From NCBI RefSeq assembly GCF_009618275.1, contig NZ_WIAD01000008.1, forward strand, positions 81,675-145,674: 64,000 bases of DNA, read 5' to 3'. How positions within the stretch are numbered: the first letter of the stretch is position 1; every line of letters begins with the position of its first letter. The DNA is from Roseimaritima sediminicola. GTDB taxonomy: Bacteria > Planctomycetota > Planctomycetia > Pirellulales > Pirellulaceae. Shown piece after piece: positions 16,446 to 25,480 of this stretch. The position numbers were made by a program, and so were the translations under genes. The notes beneath the pieces are model-generated. The model was not told the origin of the DNA. It saw only the letters and a list, made by a program, of their open reading frames with translations, and did not search any database.

Positions 16446-19193
16446 ATGACGAATGACCCCTTCGGCATTGCAGCAACTTTAACCACCGCCACGGGGACGG
16501 TTCAGTATGTGAGCCTGGCAAAGCTGGCTGACAAGACGGGCGCAGACATCGCACGACTCCCCCACACCGTCAAAGTCTTGCTCGAGAACATCGCCCGGCG
16601 TCTTGACAGCAGGGACGTGTCGCGGGCCGACGTGGAGTCGCTTGCCCACTGGCCCACCGCCGCCGATGCGTCGCTGGCATTCATGCCGGCGCGCGTCCTG
16701 ATGCAGGATTTCACCGGCGTTCCCTCGGTGGTGGACCTTGCCGCCATGCGAAGTGCGATCGCCAGAGCCGGCGGTGATCCTCAACGCGTCAATCCGTTTG
16801 TTCCGGTCGACCTGGTCATCGATCACTCGGTTCAGGTCGATCGCTTCGGCAGCGAGGACGCCTACGCGACGAATTTGCAGTGGGAGTACCGGCGCAACCA
16901 GGAACGTTACTCGCTGCTGAATTGGGCCCAGCAGGCATTCGACGATTTCCGCGTGGTTCCACCGGGAATGGGGATCTGTCATCAGGTCAACCTCGAACAT
17001 CTTGGCCGCGTCGTGATCGAACGTGACGGTTGGGCGTATCCCGACACTCTCGTCGGGACCGATTCGCACACCCCGATGATCAACGGCCTCGGCGTGTTGG
17101 GCTGGGGCGTGGGCGGTATCGAGGCGGAAGCGGCGATGCTGGGCCAGCCGATGTTTTTGCCGAAACCGGTCGTGATCGGGGTCCGCACGCTCGGTACCCT
17201 GCCGCCGGGAACCACCGCAACCGATCTCGTGCTGACGCTCGCCCAGATGCTCAGGAAACATGGCGTGGTGGGCAAGTTTGTGGAATTTTTCGGAGCCGGA
17301 TTGAGTTCGCTCAGCATCGCGGACCGGGCCACGTTATCGAACATGTCGCCGGAGTTTGGGGCCACGGCAACCCTGTTTCCCGTCGATGCCAACACGCTGG
17401 ATTACCTGCGTCTGACCGGTCGTGGAGACAACGTCGATCTGGTCGAACGCTACACTCGCCAGCAGGGACTCTTCCGTACCGACGACGACGCCGAGCCGCA
17501 ATTCAGTGAAGTCCTGGACCTCGACCTGAGCAGGGTCGAACCCAGCATGGCCGGTCCCAAGCGGCCGCAGGACCGTGTCTCGCTGTCGGGCGTCACCCGC
17601 TCCTTTCACGCCCTGCTCGAAGGCGCGGTCGCCGACGCCAATCCCCAGGAGCTCGCCCGGCTGAAGGCCGAAGGCGGTCCGCCGCCGGATGACGAGTTCC
17701 AAAGAACTGCACCGGAGCACGCGTTGTCAGCAGACCAGGCCGGTACGGCGGTCGCGGCCACCGGTGGCACCGTTGGCGATGGCTCGGTGGTCATTGCGGC
17801 CATCACCAGCTGCACCAACACTTCTAATCCGTCGGTCATGTTGGCCGCTGGCCTGCTCGCGCGAAAGGCAGTCGAGGCGGGCTTGCAAAGTCAACCCTGG
17901 GTCAAGACTTCGCTGGCTCCGGGATCGCGCGTGGTTACGCAGTATTTGAAGAAGGCGGGACTCTTGCCCTATCTGGAAAAGTTGGGCTTCAACCTGGTCG
18001 GTTATGGCTGCACCACGTGCATCGGCAACTCGGGACCCCTGCCCGAGGAGATCGCCGAGGCGGTGACCAGCCGGAACCTGACCGTAGCCGCCGTACTGTC
18101 CGGGAATCGAAACTACGAAGGCCGGATTCACGGTCAAGTGCAAGCCAGTTATCTGGCTTCGCCGCCGCTGGTCGTCGCCTACGCGTTGGTTGGCACCGTG
18201 TTGTGCGACCTGAGCGTCGATGCCTTGGGCACCGATCAACAGGGGAATCCCGTGTACTTAAAAGACATCTGGCCGACCGCCGAAGAGATCGAATCGCTGA
18301 TCACCAGTTCGGTCAGTTCCCAGCAGTTCGATCTGGAGTACGGCCGGATATTCGAAGGGGATGACAAGTGGAAGCGGATGCCCGCGCCGACCGGCACCCT
18401 GTTCGAGTGGGCTGACGATTCGACCTACGTTCGCGAACCTCCGTTCTTTCTTGATTTCGCCGATTCCCCGGCTCCCCTGGCGGACATCCAGGACGCACGC
18501 GTGCTGGCCGTGCTCGGCGATACCATCACCACCGATCACATTTCGCCCGCCGGTGCGATCCCCGTCAACTCTCCGGCCGGCGAGTATCTGGCCAGCCACG
18601 ACGTCCCGCCCGCCGAATTCAACAGCTTCGGTTCGCGGCGTGGCAACCACGAAGTCATGATGCGCGGCACGTTCGGCAATATTCGCCTGCGCAACGCCAT
18701 GGTTCCCGGCGTGGAAGGTCCCTGGACGATCCACACGCCCAGCGGCGAAAAAATGCCGATCTATGACGCTGCGATGCGTTACATGAACGAAGGCACGCCG
18801 CTGGTGGTGATTGCCGGCAAGGAGTATGGCTCGGGCAGCTCGCGGGACTGGGCGGCCAAGGGGGCGGCGCTGTTGGGCGTCAAGGCCATCCTTGCCGAGA
18901 GTTACGAACGCATCCACCGCAGCAATCTGGTGTGCATGGGAGTCCTGCCCTTGCAATTCCAAGATGGCCAGTCCGCCCGCTCGTTGGGCCTGGACGGAAC
19001 CGAAACCTTGACCATTACCGGCATTCGCGATGGCATCGAGCCGCGGCAAACGGTCACCGTGTCGGTGGTTCGGCAAGACGGTTCGCAGTCCTCCTTCGAG
19101 ACAATCGTTCGCATCGATGCGCCTGCCGAGGTCGAGTATTTTGTCAACGGCGGCATCCTGGAAATGGTTTTGCGGCAATTGCTCTCGTCCTGA
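16446..19193 (+). CDS. acnA: Aconitate hydratase A
   Basis: Cytoplasmic TCA-cycle enzyme that interconverts citrate and isocitrate through a [4Fe-4S] cluster. The 915-residue length is typical of the AcnA/IRP1 branch. The cluster cysteines are visible: Cys456 in SCTNTSNPSVM, and Cys522/Cys525 in GYGCTTCIGNSGPL. Other signatures are VGTDSHTPMINGLGVLGWGVGG in the N-terminal domain, TTDHISPAGAIP, the GSRRGNHEVMMRGTFGNIR block, and the C-terminal swivel domain motif EYGSGSSRDWAAKG. Nothing in the sequence suggests damage. The pfkA-like gene follows after 49 bp and may be co-transcribed. IRP-like RNA binding by the apo form is known in the family but cannot be read here. Confidence 0.97.
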   Translation: MTNDPFGIAATLTTATGTVQYVSLAKLADKTGADIARLPHTVKVLLENIARRLDSRDVSRADVESLAHWPTAADASLAFMPARVLMQDFTGVPSVVDLAAMRSAIARAGGDPQRVNPFVPVDLVIDHSVQVDRFGSEDAYATNLQWEYRRNQERYSLLNWAQQAFDDFRVVPPGMGICHQVNLEHLGRVVIERDGWAYPDTLVGTDSHTPMINGLGVLGWGVGGIEAEAAMLGQPMFLPKPVVIGVRTLGTLPPGTTATDLVLTLAQMLRKHGVVGKFVEFFGAGLSSLSIADRATLSNMSPEFGATATLFPVDANTLDYLRLTGRGDNVDLVERYTRQQGLFRTDDDAEPQFSEVLDLDLSRVEPSMAGPKRPQDRVSLSGVTRSFHALLEGAVADANPQELARLKAEGGPPPDDEFQRTAPEHALSADQAGTAVAATGGTVGDGSVVIAAITSCTNTSNPSVMLAAGLLARKAVEAGLQSQPWVKTSLAPGSRVVTQYLKKAGLLPYLEKLGFNLVGYGCTTCIGNSGPLPEEIAEAVTSRNLTVAAVLSGNRNYEGRIHGQVQASYLASPPLVVAYALVGTVLCDLSVDALGTDQQGNPVYLKDIWPTAEEIESLITSSVSSQQFDLEYGRIFEGDDKWKRMPAPTGTLFEWADDSTYVREPPFFLDFADSPAPLADIQDARVLAVLGDTITTDHISPAGAIPVNSPAGEYLASHDVPPAEFNSFGSRRGNHEVMMRGTFGNIRLRNAMVPGVEGPWTIHTPSGEKMPIYDAAMRYMNEGTPLVVIAGKEYGSGSSRDWAAKGAALLGVKAILAESYERIHRSNLVCMGVLPLQFQDGQSARSLGLDGTETLTITGIRDGIEPRQTVTVSVVRQDGSQSSFETIVRIDAPAEVEYFVNGGILEMVLRQLLSS

Positions 19194-19242
19194 CGAACGC
19201 GGTGTTCGAGCACACGATTCCCAGCAACAAGAGTCTTTCGCA

Positions 19243-20232
19243 ATGCGGATCGGAGTCCTTTGCAGCGGCGGTGACGCACCCGGCATGAATGCCTGCCTGC
19301 GGGCCGTCGTGCGCAGCGCAATCTCAGCCGGCCACGACGTCATCGGACTGAGGCACGGCTACCAAGGTCTATCACAAGAAGGTCTTGTGAATGATTCGGA
19401 AAGTGCTTGGACGCTCGATGCGCGGTCCGTTGCGCATATTGTCCAGCACGGCGGCACCATGCTTCATTCTTCACGATGCCAGTCCTTCGCTTCCCAAGCC
19501 GGCCGCGAGCGCGCGGCCGAAAACCTACGACGGCTGGGCATCGACGCGTTGATCCCGATCGGCGGTGACGGGACGCTTCGCGGTGCGGCGGAGCTGGCCG
19601 CGATATGGACCGGTCAGATCATCGGTTGTCCGGCGACGATCGACAATGACGTGATCGGCACCGATTTCACGATCGGGTTTTCGACCGCCGTCGAAACGGC
19701 GGTGAATTGTATCGACAAACTGCGAGATACGGCGGAAAGCCACCAACGTTTGTTTTTGGTCGAAGTCATGGGGCGGCACAGCGGTTATCTGGCGCTGTAC
19801 ACCGCCGTAGCCGCGGGAGCCGAGGTCGCGTGCGTTCCGGAAGTTCCCGTCGACGCCAAAGCCATCGTCGAGCTGGTTTCGGAATTAAAACGCCGCGGAA
19901 AACAATCGTTTATTGTTGTCGTTTCCGAAGGCGGCGAACAGGGCGGGGCGGCGGCGCTGAGTCGCCAGCTGGAACAGGCCGGTTGCGAATTCCCCACCCG
20001 CAGCGTCGCTTTGGGGCACATCCAGCGGGGCGGAACGCCGACGCCGGCCGACCGCATCCTGGGGACTCAGCTCGGCGATTTTGCGGTGCAGTCGATTCTC
20101 GACGGAGCCACAGGAATGATGGCGGGACAGATCGACGGAGAGTTGGTCCTGAGTCCGCTTGCCCGTTCGATTGAGGAACACAAACCCCTGCCGAATGATT
20201 TGGTGGAATTGCTGCGGCGAATGTCATGCTGA
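19243..20232 (+). CDS. pfkA: 6-phosphofructokinase (ATP-type by its GGDGT motif)
   Basis: Phosphorylates fructose 6-phosphate to fructose 1,6-bisphosphate in glycolysis. The 329 residues carry [20 protein letters not shown] (phosphate loop), [23 protein letters not shown] (catalytic TIDND Asp), [12 protein letters not shown] and [15 protein letters not shown]. The glycine in GGDGT is the residue that separates ATP-dependent enzymes from PPi-dependent ones (GGDDT). The position matching E. coli Gly124, just before TIDND, is Ala instead of Gly, and it is not the Lys of PPi enzymes. ATG 19243 is the start matching the conserved N-terminus; a longer frame would begin inside acnA. It follows acnA by 49 bp. 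Confidence 0.93.
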   Translation: MRIGVLCSGGDAPGMNACLRAVVRSAISAGHDVIGLRHGYQGLSQEGLVNDSESAWTLDARSVAHIVQHGGTMLHSSRCQSFASQAGRERAAENLRRLGIDALIPIGGDGTLRGAAELAAIWTGQIIGCPATIDNDVIGTDFTIGFSTAVETAVNCIDKLRDTAESHQRLFLVEVMGRHSGYLALYTAVAAGAEVACVPEVPVDAKAIVELVSELKRRGKQSFIVVVSEGGEQGGAAALSRQLEQAGCEFPTRSVALGHIQRGGTPTPADRILGTQLGDFAVQSILDGATGMMAGQIDGELVLSPLARSIEEHKPLPNDLVELLRRMSC

Positions 20233-20308
20233 ACCGAGGCGCCGCCGGAGCATGTCGCCGCCCTCATTCTTGTGGACGAGCGCTGTTACCACTGAAGGAA
20301 GCACCGAT

Positions 20309-21331
20309 ATGAGTACTCCGCGACAGGCACCGTTTTCGGTCTTGGATCTCGCTTCGCGCAAGGACACCGACCACGGACCTGCCCCCGCCATCGCGCGTTC
20401 TCTGGCCTTGGCACAACATGTGGAACGGTTGGGCTTCACACGCTTTTGGGTGGCGGAACACCACAATATGGACGCGATCGTCAGCTCGGCAACCGCGGTC
20501 TTGATCGCTCATTTGGCCGCGGGTACGGAGCGGATGCGAGTCGGCGCCGGTGGAGTGATGTTGCCAAATCACGCTCCTTTGGTGATCGCAGAACAGTTCG
20601 GTACGCTGGAAGCCTTGTACCCGGGACGTATTGATCTGGGACTCGGCCGCGCACCCGGATCGGACCAACGGACCGCTTGGGCATTGCGGAAACATCGTGG
20701 CGGCAACGCCGATGATTTTCCGAACGACCTCGCCGAGCTACAGGAGTATCTAGGGCCACGCGGCCCAGGGCAGCAGGTGATTGCGATGCCGGGAATGGAC
20801 AGCAATGTGCCCCTCTGGTTGTTGGGCTCGAGTCTGTTCAGTGCCCAGTTGGCTGCCCAGGAAGGGTTGCCCTACGCCTTCGCTTCGCATTTTGCCCCTC
20901 GGATGATGATGCAAGCGGTCGAGCTGTACCGCAGCCAGTTTCAGCCGTCGGCAGTGCTGGAGAAGCCCTATGTCATGCTCGGCGTGCCCTTGGTTGCCGC
21001 CGATACGGATGCGGAGGCTGAGTTCTTGGCGACGACCACTTACCAACGCATTCTGGCCCTGATTCGCGGCCAAAGCATGCTGATGCGTCCGCCCGTACCG
21101 AGTATGCAAGGCCTGTGGCAACCGCATGAAGAGCAGGCGGTCAACAGCTTTCTAGGCCTTGCCATGATCGGCAGCGGTGAAACGATCGAAGCGAAGATCG
21201 AGGAACTGCTACAGCAGACGCTGGCCGACGAGCTGATCTTCACCTGTGACCTGTATGAGCACCAAGATCGGTTGCGTTCGTTCGAGATCCTCGCCGGCGT
21301 GCGCTCGTTCGATCGCCAGGTTTTCCCTTAA
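20309..21331 (+). CDS. LLM-class (luciferase-like) flavin-dependent oxidoreductase
   Basis: A 340-residue TIM-barrel flavoprotein of the bacterial luciferase-like family, of the small 'MsnO8/YhbW-like' type. Visible family segments: FSVLDLA near the N-terminus, [69 protein letters not shown] and the [12 protein letters not shown] strand. Such proteins use FMN or F420 with a separate reductase; the substrate here is unknown. The start ATG 20309 begins 76 bp after pfkA, with GAAGGAAG at about 20294-20301 as a likely ribosome-binding site. No partner reductase is adjacent. Confidence 0.88.
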   Translation: MSTPRQAPFSVLDLASRKDTDHGPAPAIARSLALAQHVERLGFTRFWVAEHHNMDAIVSSATAVLIAHLAAGTERMRVGAGGVMLPNHAPLVIAEQFGTLEALYPGRIDLGLGRAPGSDQRTAWALRKHRGGNADDFPNDLAELQEYLGPRGPGQQVIAMPGMDSNVPLWLLGSSLFSAQLAAQEGLPYAFASHFAPRMMMQAVELYRSQFQPSAVLEKPYVMLGVPLVAADTDAEAEFLATTTYQRILALIRGQSMLMRPPVPSMQGLWQPHEEQAVNSFLGLAMIGSGETIEAKIEELLQQTLADELIFTCDLYEHQDRLRSFEILAGVRSFDRQVFP

Positions 21332-21692
21332 CCCACCGCCCACTTGCATTTCCAAGAGACCTGACCCATTTGATTCGATCTATTGAGTCAATTAGGCGCT
21401 TGGCTCGGTTTCGTCACCGCAGAACATCAATCGACAGGGCCGTCGCGCCCCCGGTCGGCGGTCTGTGCCGCTCCAGGAACCACCCGCCGCTGCTGGTCGG
21501 GGAAGCCGAGCCGACGCGGAACGAGACATTGCCGTCCTGCCGCACCACGCCTTGGCGATCGGTTAAAATGCTTTCTTGCCGCCCGAAGGAACGGACGCGG
21601 ACAATTGATTCTCACGACGAGCATTCATGCAGCGAGCATCCATACCGCGAGCTTCGATGCCGCTCGTGTCTGGGGCAGAGGGAGGGCACGGG
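21332..21692. other. Intergenic region, no gene seen
   Basis: About 360 bp without a supportable gene. A TTAAAAT at 21571-21577 is a fair -10 candidate but has no matched -35. Several short frames cross the area and none has a recognisable product. The first ATG codons at 21627 and 21657 are in frame with the next gene but lack a good ribosome-binding site. Confidence 0.45.
21679..21685 (+). promoter_or_regulatory. Shine-Dalgarno site deciding a TTG start
   Basis: AGGGAGG lies 7 bp before TTG 21693. It is far stronger than anything before ATG 21627 or 21657, so translation of the SLOG-type gene most likely begins at the TTG, close to the conserved N-terminal strand. Confidence 0.6.
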
Positions 21693-22193
21693 TTGACCGC
21701 CGGGAAAACACCATCGCTTACGTATCGTCCGATTCGCATCGTCTCCGGCGGACAGACAGGCGTGGATCGAGCGGGTCTGGACGCGGCGATCGCGCTGGAC
21801 CTGGACCATGGCGGTTGGTGTCCCCGCGGCCGCTTGGCCGAAGACGGCGAAGTCCCCTCGCGGTACGAACTGCGCGAGAATGAGAGTCGCGACTACACCG
21901 TGCGGACCGAACAGAACGTGCTGGACAGCGACGCCACGTTGATCCTGTACGAAGCAAAGCTCAAAGGCGGCACGCTGCTGACGCGGCGACTGGCCAAGCA
22001 GCACGCTCGGCCGAGTCTCAGCCTGCGCATCGATCGGCCTTGGTCGCCGGAGACGGTTTGGCAGTGGTTCGCGGCCGTGCGGCCGGAAACGCTGAACGTC
22101 GCCGGCCCGCGAGAAAGCACGTCGCCGGGAATCTACGAACGCTCCTTCCAAGCCCTGCTGCGAATCCTGGAACGTCCGTCTCAGGGACAGTAG
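21693..22193 (+). CDS. Putative molybdenum-carrier/SLOG-type nucleotide-binding protein
   Basis: A 166-residue protein of the 'putative molybdenum carrier' family, a Rossmann-like fold in the SLOG/YpsA-DprA group. The signature is RIVSGGQTGVDRAGLDAAI, followed by GGWCPRGRLAEDG and EQNVLDSDATLIL. SLOG proteins bind nucleotides or related ligands. The family name comes from similarity to an algal molybdenum-cofactor carrier, and a true Moco role is not shown. I start at TTG 21693 because of the strong AGGGAGG site; ATG 21627 would add 22 non-conserved residues. No molybdenum or stress genes are adjacent. It converges on folP. Confidence 0.78.
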   Translation: MTAGKTPSLTYRPIRIVSGGQTGVDRAGLDAAIALDLDHGGWCPRGRLAEDGEVPSRYELRENESRDYTVRTEQNVLDSDATLILYEAKLKGGTLLTRRLAKQHARPSLSLRIDRPWSPETVWQWFAAVRPETLNVAGPRESTSPGIYERSFQALLRILERPSQGQ

Positions 22194-22224
22194 GCGCCGT
22201 GGTGTCCAGCCTTCGAAAACAAGA

Positions 22225-22247
22225 TCACAGGCTGGAAGCCTATGCCA
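22225..22247. repeat. Inverted single copy of the 27-bp family repeat
   Basis: Reverse complement of cataggcttccagcctg, in the 61-bp gap between the convergent SLOG-type gene and folP. Confidence 0.8.
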
Positions 22248-22254
22248 CAGGCTG

Positions 22255-23133
22255 CTACTGAAAACCGCCGGCGGCTTCGAACAGTTTTAATGCGTCGACC
22301 GTTTGGGCCACGTTGTGAACCCGCAGGACGTGGACTCCCGAGCGGGCCAGGGCCAGCGAGGCCCCCAGCGTGCCGGCGTCGCGATCACGCTGTTTGTCGC
22401 CCAGCACATGACCGACAAAACCTTTGCGCGAGTGACCGACCAGGATGGGCCAGCCCAGGCGGGTGAAGCGGGCCGCGTCGCGCAGCAGCGTCAGGTTGTG
22501 CTGGTGAGTTTTGCCAAAACCGATTCCCGGATCCAGGCAGATGCGATTCCGCTGGATCCCCGCCGCCAGACAGGCCTCGGCACGCTCGAGCAAGTAGCGC
22601 ACGATGTCGTCCGTAACGTCGTCGTATCGGGGATCATCCTGCATGGTCTGAGGGGTGCCCTGCATGTGCATCACACAGACGCCCGCCGCGGTTCGCACGG
22701 CCACCTCGGTCATGGCCGCATCGCCGGTCAAACCGGTTACGTCGTTGATGATTTCCGCGCCGCACTCGACGGCCGCTTCGGCAACCAAGGCTTTGCTGGT
22801 ATCGATGGACACCGCGGCGGACAGCCGCCCCGCCAATCGCTCGAGCACCGGTACAACCCGAGCTCGTTCCGCTTCGGCCGCAACCGGATCGCTGTACGGA
22901 CGCGTGCTCTCACCGCCCACGTCGATGATGTCCGCTCCCTCGTCCTCCATCCGCAGCGCCGCTTCGACCGCCGCATCCTCGGCCAAGTGCCGGCCGCCGT
23001 CGGAAAAGCTGTCCGGCGTGACGTTCAAGATCCCCATCACCAAGGGCCGCTGACCCAGCGTCAGCGTGCGCGTTCGCAGCCGCCACAGGTTCGGGCCGGG
23101 GAAGTTTTGCGGCGAGGTCTCCAGGGTGGTCAT
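22255..23133 (-). CDS. folP: Dihydropteroate synthase
   Basis: Condenses p-aminobenzoate with hydroxymethyl-dihydropterin diphosphate in folate synthesis; it is the sulfonamide target. The 292-residue TIM-barrel product has the two classic signatures, VMGILNVTPDSFSDGG near the N-terminus and GADIIDVGGESTRP. Other conserved segments are SIDTSKALVAEAAVECGA, IINDVTGL, VMHMQGTPQTM, ICLDPGIGFGKTHQHN and LVGHSRKGFVG. The start overlaps the stop of the upstream zinc-ribbon membrane protein (ATGA, 23130-23133), so the two are probably translationally coupled. A GGAG lies about 9 bp before the ATG. Confidence 0.96.
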   Translation of the reverse strand: MTTLETSPQNFPGPNLWRLRTRTLTLGQRPLVMGILNVTPDSFSDGGRHLAEDAAVEAALRMEDEGADIIDVGGESTRPYSDPVAAEAERARVVPVLERLAGRLSAAVSIDTSKALVAEAAVECGAEIINDVTGLTGDAAMTEVAVRTAAGVCVMHMQGTPQTMQDDPRYDDVTDDIVRYLLERAEACLAAGIQRNRICLDPGIGFGKTHQHNLTLLRDAARFTRLGWPILVGHSRKGFVGHVLGDKQRDRDAGTLGASLALARSGVHVLRVHNVAQTVDALKLFEAAGGFQ

Positions 23134-24158
23134 GCATTCGGCTCCGTGCCCTCAGCGGAGTCGCCACGGACAGCCGCGTGGGGCCCATCCATGCTGGCCG
23201 CGTGGATGCCGCTGGTGTCCCCGCTGACCGAAGGCTGGGAAGTCATTTGCAGATACGCCAGTGCCGCGAGCAACGTGGTTGCGGGAACGCTGGCCGCCTG
23301 GCCCACATAACACAAACACACGCCCGCGGTGCTCAAGGCCATCGACAGCAACATCAACAGCAGGGTGTTCAACTTGTTTCTCACGGCGATTCTGTAGGCC
23401 GTCCGCAGCGCTGGGAGAGTTTTCATGTTGCGATCCACCACCAGCATGATCGCCGGCCAGAGCAGAAACGCCAGCACGACTACCACCGCGATCAAGGGCA
23501 ACAAACAGACCATCCCAGCAAGGATCGTCGGCTGGGGCTCGAAACCGCTGGCCAGGCCGACCAACAGGATTGGAATCGGCAACAACACCAGCGGCGAGAT
23601 CAGGGCCAGATAGCACAGGGCGGCTCGCCAAAACACGACCATCGAGGTCTGAAACAGCGTGCCCACACGGATCTCTCGGCCGCGGGCCAGGTCCGTACTC
23701 ATCCGGATCAATCCCACAGCCAGATAGAAATAGGCCAGCGTCAGCAATAATCGCAGCACGCCGTTCATCAGCCCGAAGATCGCATTGCCGCTTTCCTGAG
23801 CCGCGACCGTCAGCACGATTCCCAGCAGAGTCGACGTGGCGGTGATGACCAACAGCACCAACCCGGCCGCGACCAACGGCTTCCAGGCGGCGCGAAACAG
23901 CTCCGGCAGAGGATTGATAAAGGCCGAGGGCTCGGGCGTGCGCACAACCACCGGCGGCAACGCATCGTTGGCCGCGGCGGCCTGCGCCGCGTCGTGATCG
24001 GGACGTGCCGGGGCGTCGCTTTGGGCCGCTGTGGTGTCCTCGGCCGGGACGACGAAGACGTGTTCGCAGACCGGGCACTGCGCCAGTTTGCCGATCGCCG
24101 TTTCGGGGACCTCCAGCCTCGCGCCGCACCGGGGACAGAGCCTCAGAATATCGCTCAT
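23130..24158 (-). CDS. Zinc-ribbon membrane protein of unknown function
   Basis: A 342-residue protein that I do not recognise. It begins with a zinc-ribbon: CPRCGARL and, 20 residues on, CPVCEHVFVVP, giving two CxxC knuckles. A polar linker follows, then about five or six hydrophobic segments from residue 85 on, for example LVAAGLVLLVITATSTLLG, LALISPLVLLPIPILLVG and MLLSMALSTAGVCLCYVG. Zinc-ribbon plus membrane-bundle proteins are common in planctomycetes from memory. Its stop overlaps the folP start, and the next gene upstream is 8 bp away, so the three form an operon. Membrane location is predicted from hydrophobicity only. Confidence 0.75.
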   Translation of the reverse strand: MSDILRLCPRCGARLEVPETAIGKLAQCPVCEHVFVVPAEDTTAAQSDAPARPDHDAAQAAAANDALPPVVVRTPEPSAFINPLPELFRAAWKPLVAAGLVLLVITATSTLLGIVLTVAAQESGNAIFGLMNGVLRLLLTLAYFYLAVGLIRMSTDLARGREIRVGTLFQTSMVVFWRAALCYLALISPLVLLPIPILLVGLASGFEPQPTILAGMVCLLPLIAVVVVLAFLLWPAIMLVVDRNMKTLPALRTAYRIAVRNKLNTLLLMLLSMALSTAGVCLCYVGQAASVPATTLLAALAYLQMTSQPSVSGDTSGIHAASMDGPHAAVRGDSAEGTEPNA

Positions 24159-24166
24159 CGCTCAGC

Positions 24167-24592
24167 TCACTTGAATTGGCCCGCGGCCGACTTCGGTTCG
24201 GTGCTGGCAGGTTCATCCCAGGGGCTGCTCGGGCCGACTTCGCGCTCCGCCGGATCGGCTGGACGGATCCATCGCAGCACGCTGACCACCACGCCCAACA
24301 GAGCCGAAAGCAACAGCGGAGACGCATAGGTGAACAACAAGAAGGCCAAATGCACGGTGCGTTTGGTTTCCTGAGGTTCTACCTCCTTGCCAAACCACGC
24401 GGCCACTTCGTCGCTGACCGCCGGCACCCGAGCCGCGTAGAACATCGCCCCCGACATCGCGCACAGGATCGTCATGCACAGCAACATGAATGCGATGCTC
24501 ATCTGCGGACGCGTCCTGCGGCGGCGGACCGCCGCCCCGCCGGCCGAAGCGGGAATCGCAGCTCCAGAGAGATTGTTTCGCGAGGGGACCAT
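24167..24592 (-). CDS. Small membrane protein of unknown function
   Basis: A 141-residue protein with no recognised family. It has a basic N-terminal region (RRRRTR), a hydrophobic segment SIAFMLLCMTILCAMSGAMF, a polar middle, and a second segment LAFLLFTYASPLLLSALLGVV, then a Pro/Ser-rich tail. It would thus span the membrane twice. ATG 24592 gives the full frame; Met31 (24502) just before the first hydrophobic segment is an alternative start. It lies 8 bp from the zinc-ribbon gene, and its 5' end is 19 bp from a MITE-like element, so the element may provide part of its promoter region. Confidence 0.6.
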   Translation of the reverse strand: MVPSRNNLSGAAIPASAGGAAVRRRRTRPQMSIAFMLLCMTILCAMSGAMFYAARVPAVSDEVAAWFGKEVEPQETKRTVHLAFLLFTYASPLLLSALLGVVVSVLRWIRPADPAEREVGPSSPWDEPASTEPKSAAGQFK

Positions 24593-24611
24593 CGTCTCAG
24601 TATAGCGCCTC

Positions 24612-24783
24612 TAAGCACGTCGCAACATTTAATTCGGCTTTACTCTCCCTCTGGGAGAGTCGGGCTCTTAGGCCCGGAGAGGGTTTTCGTAGGGCCCTCC
24701 CCGGGCCTCAGAGCCCGACCCTCCCGCTGCGCGGGAGGGTGTTGTCACGGGGTTTTATCGAAAGATTCATGCCGACGTGCTTA
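24612..24783. mobile_element. MITE-like element, copy A (172 bp)
   Basis: A short non-coding element bounded by TAAGCACGTCG on the left and its exact complement CGACGTGCTTA on the right. If the outer TA is the duplicated target, the core has 9-bp perfect terminal inverted repeats, as expected for a miniature element of the IS630/Tc1-mariner type. Inside are stacked palindromes: CTCTCCC-TCT-GGGAGAG, then GTCGGGCTCT...AGAGCCCGAC enclosing a further stem, and CTCCCGC-TG-CGCGGGAG. No transposase is encoded. Copies B and C lie at 38381 and 39364. The last three bases here are the stop codon of the nitroreductase gene on the minus strand. Confidence 0.85.
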
Positions 24784-25368
24784 AAACGCCGGTTGTTGCC
24801 AGCGGCCGTGAAAAACCTGTTCTTCGATCGGACGCCGCTCGCGCGGTCCGGCGTCCCGCTCGGCCAGTTTGCCGGCTGGCGGATCTGGATCCGGGTATCC
24901 CAGGGCGATAGCCGTCTGCGGCTGGTATCCGTCGGGGATCTGGTACGTGCTGCGAACCTTCTCGAGTTCCACTCCGGCCATCTGATGAGCCTGCAAACCC
25001 AGCTCCGCCGCCTGCAGGGCAAAGTGCGCGGCGGCTGCGCCGAGGTCGTGCTGGGCCACCCGGTTGGGCTTGTCGTTGCGCTGAAAATGCTCGCGGGTGA
25101 CCGTCAGGATCAAGACGCCCACGTTGCCAGCCCACTGTTGGTTGCCTTCACTTAAACAGGCCAGCATGCGTTGAAACTCCGCTTCCTGTTCGCGAAACGC
25201 CAGCAGAAAACTCCATGGCTGTTCGTTGAAACTGCTGGCCGCCCAGCGGGCCGCCTCGAAACACTGCAGCACCTTGTCACGCTCGACGGTGCGCGGCGTG
25301 AACGCATAAGGACTCCAGCGTCGTGTCATCGCGTCGATGATCGGATGATCGGGTTTGGCATTGGGCAT
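24781..25368 (-). CDS. Nitroreductase-family FMN oxidoreductase
   Basis: A 195-residue FMN-dependent oxidoreductase of the NAD(P)H nitroreductase fold. Family features are RRWSPYAF near the N-terminus, CFEAARWAASSFNEQPWSFLLA (the FMN-binding arginine and Ser/Asn region), the central DLGAAAAHFALQAAELGLQAHQMAG and IALGYPDPDPPAGKL. The length is normal. AGGAG lies 7 bp before ATG 25368. Oddly, the stop codon TAA is made of the last three bases of the MITE-like element next to it, so the present C-terminus was set by that insertion. The physiological electron acceptor is unknown. Confidence 0.9.
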   Translation of the reverse strand: MPNAKPDHPIIDAMTRRWSPYAFTPRTVERDKVLQCFEAARWAASSFNEQPWSFLLAFREQEAEFQRMLACLSEGNQQWAGNVGVLILTVTREHFQRNDKPNRVAQHDLGAAAAHFALQAAELGLQAHQMAGVELEKVRSTYQIPDGYQPQTAIALGYPDPDPPAGKLAERDAGPRERRPIEEQVFHGRWQQPAF

Positions 25369-25432
25369 CGGGCGTCTCCTGGGACCGAGGAATCGTTTCT
25401 TGATGATACCGCCTGCGGCGGCTCGCCTGGCG

Positions 25433-25480
25433 GTGCTTCGGTGCTTCGGTGCTTGGGTATTTCGGTATTTCGATGTTTCA
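25433..25480. repeat. 8-bp tandem repeat next to pyrD stop
   Basis: Six 8-bp units: gtgcttcg twice, gtgcttgg, gtatttcg twice, then atgtttca. The array ends exactly at the last base before the pyrD stop codon (25481). Translated on the minus strand the unit gives an RNTE/HRSTE-type peptide, which I do not regard as coding. Confidence 0.85.
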
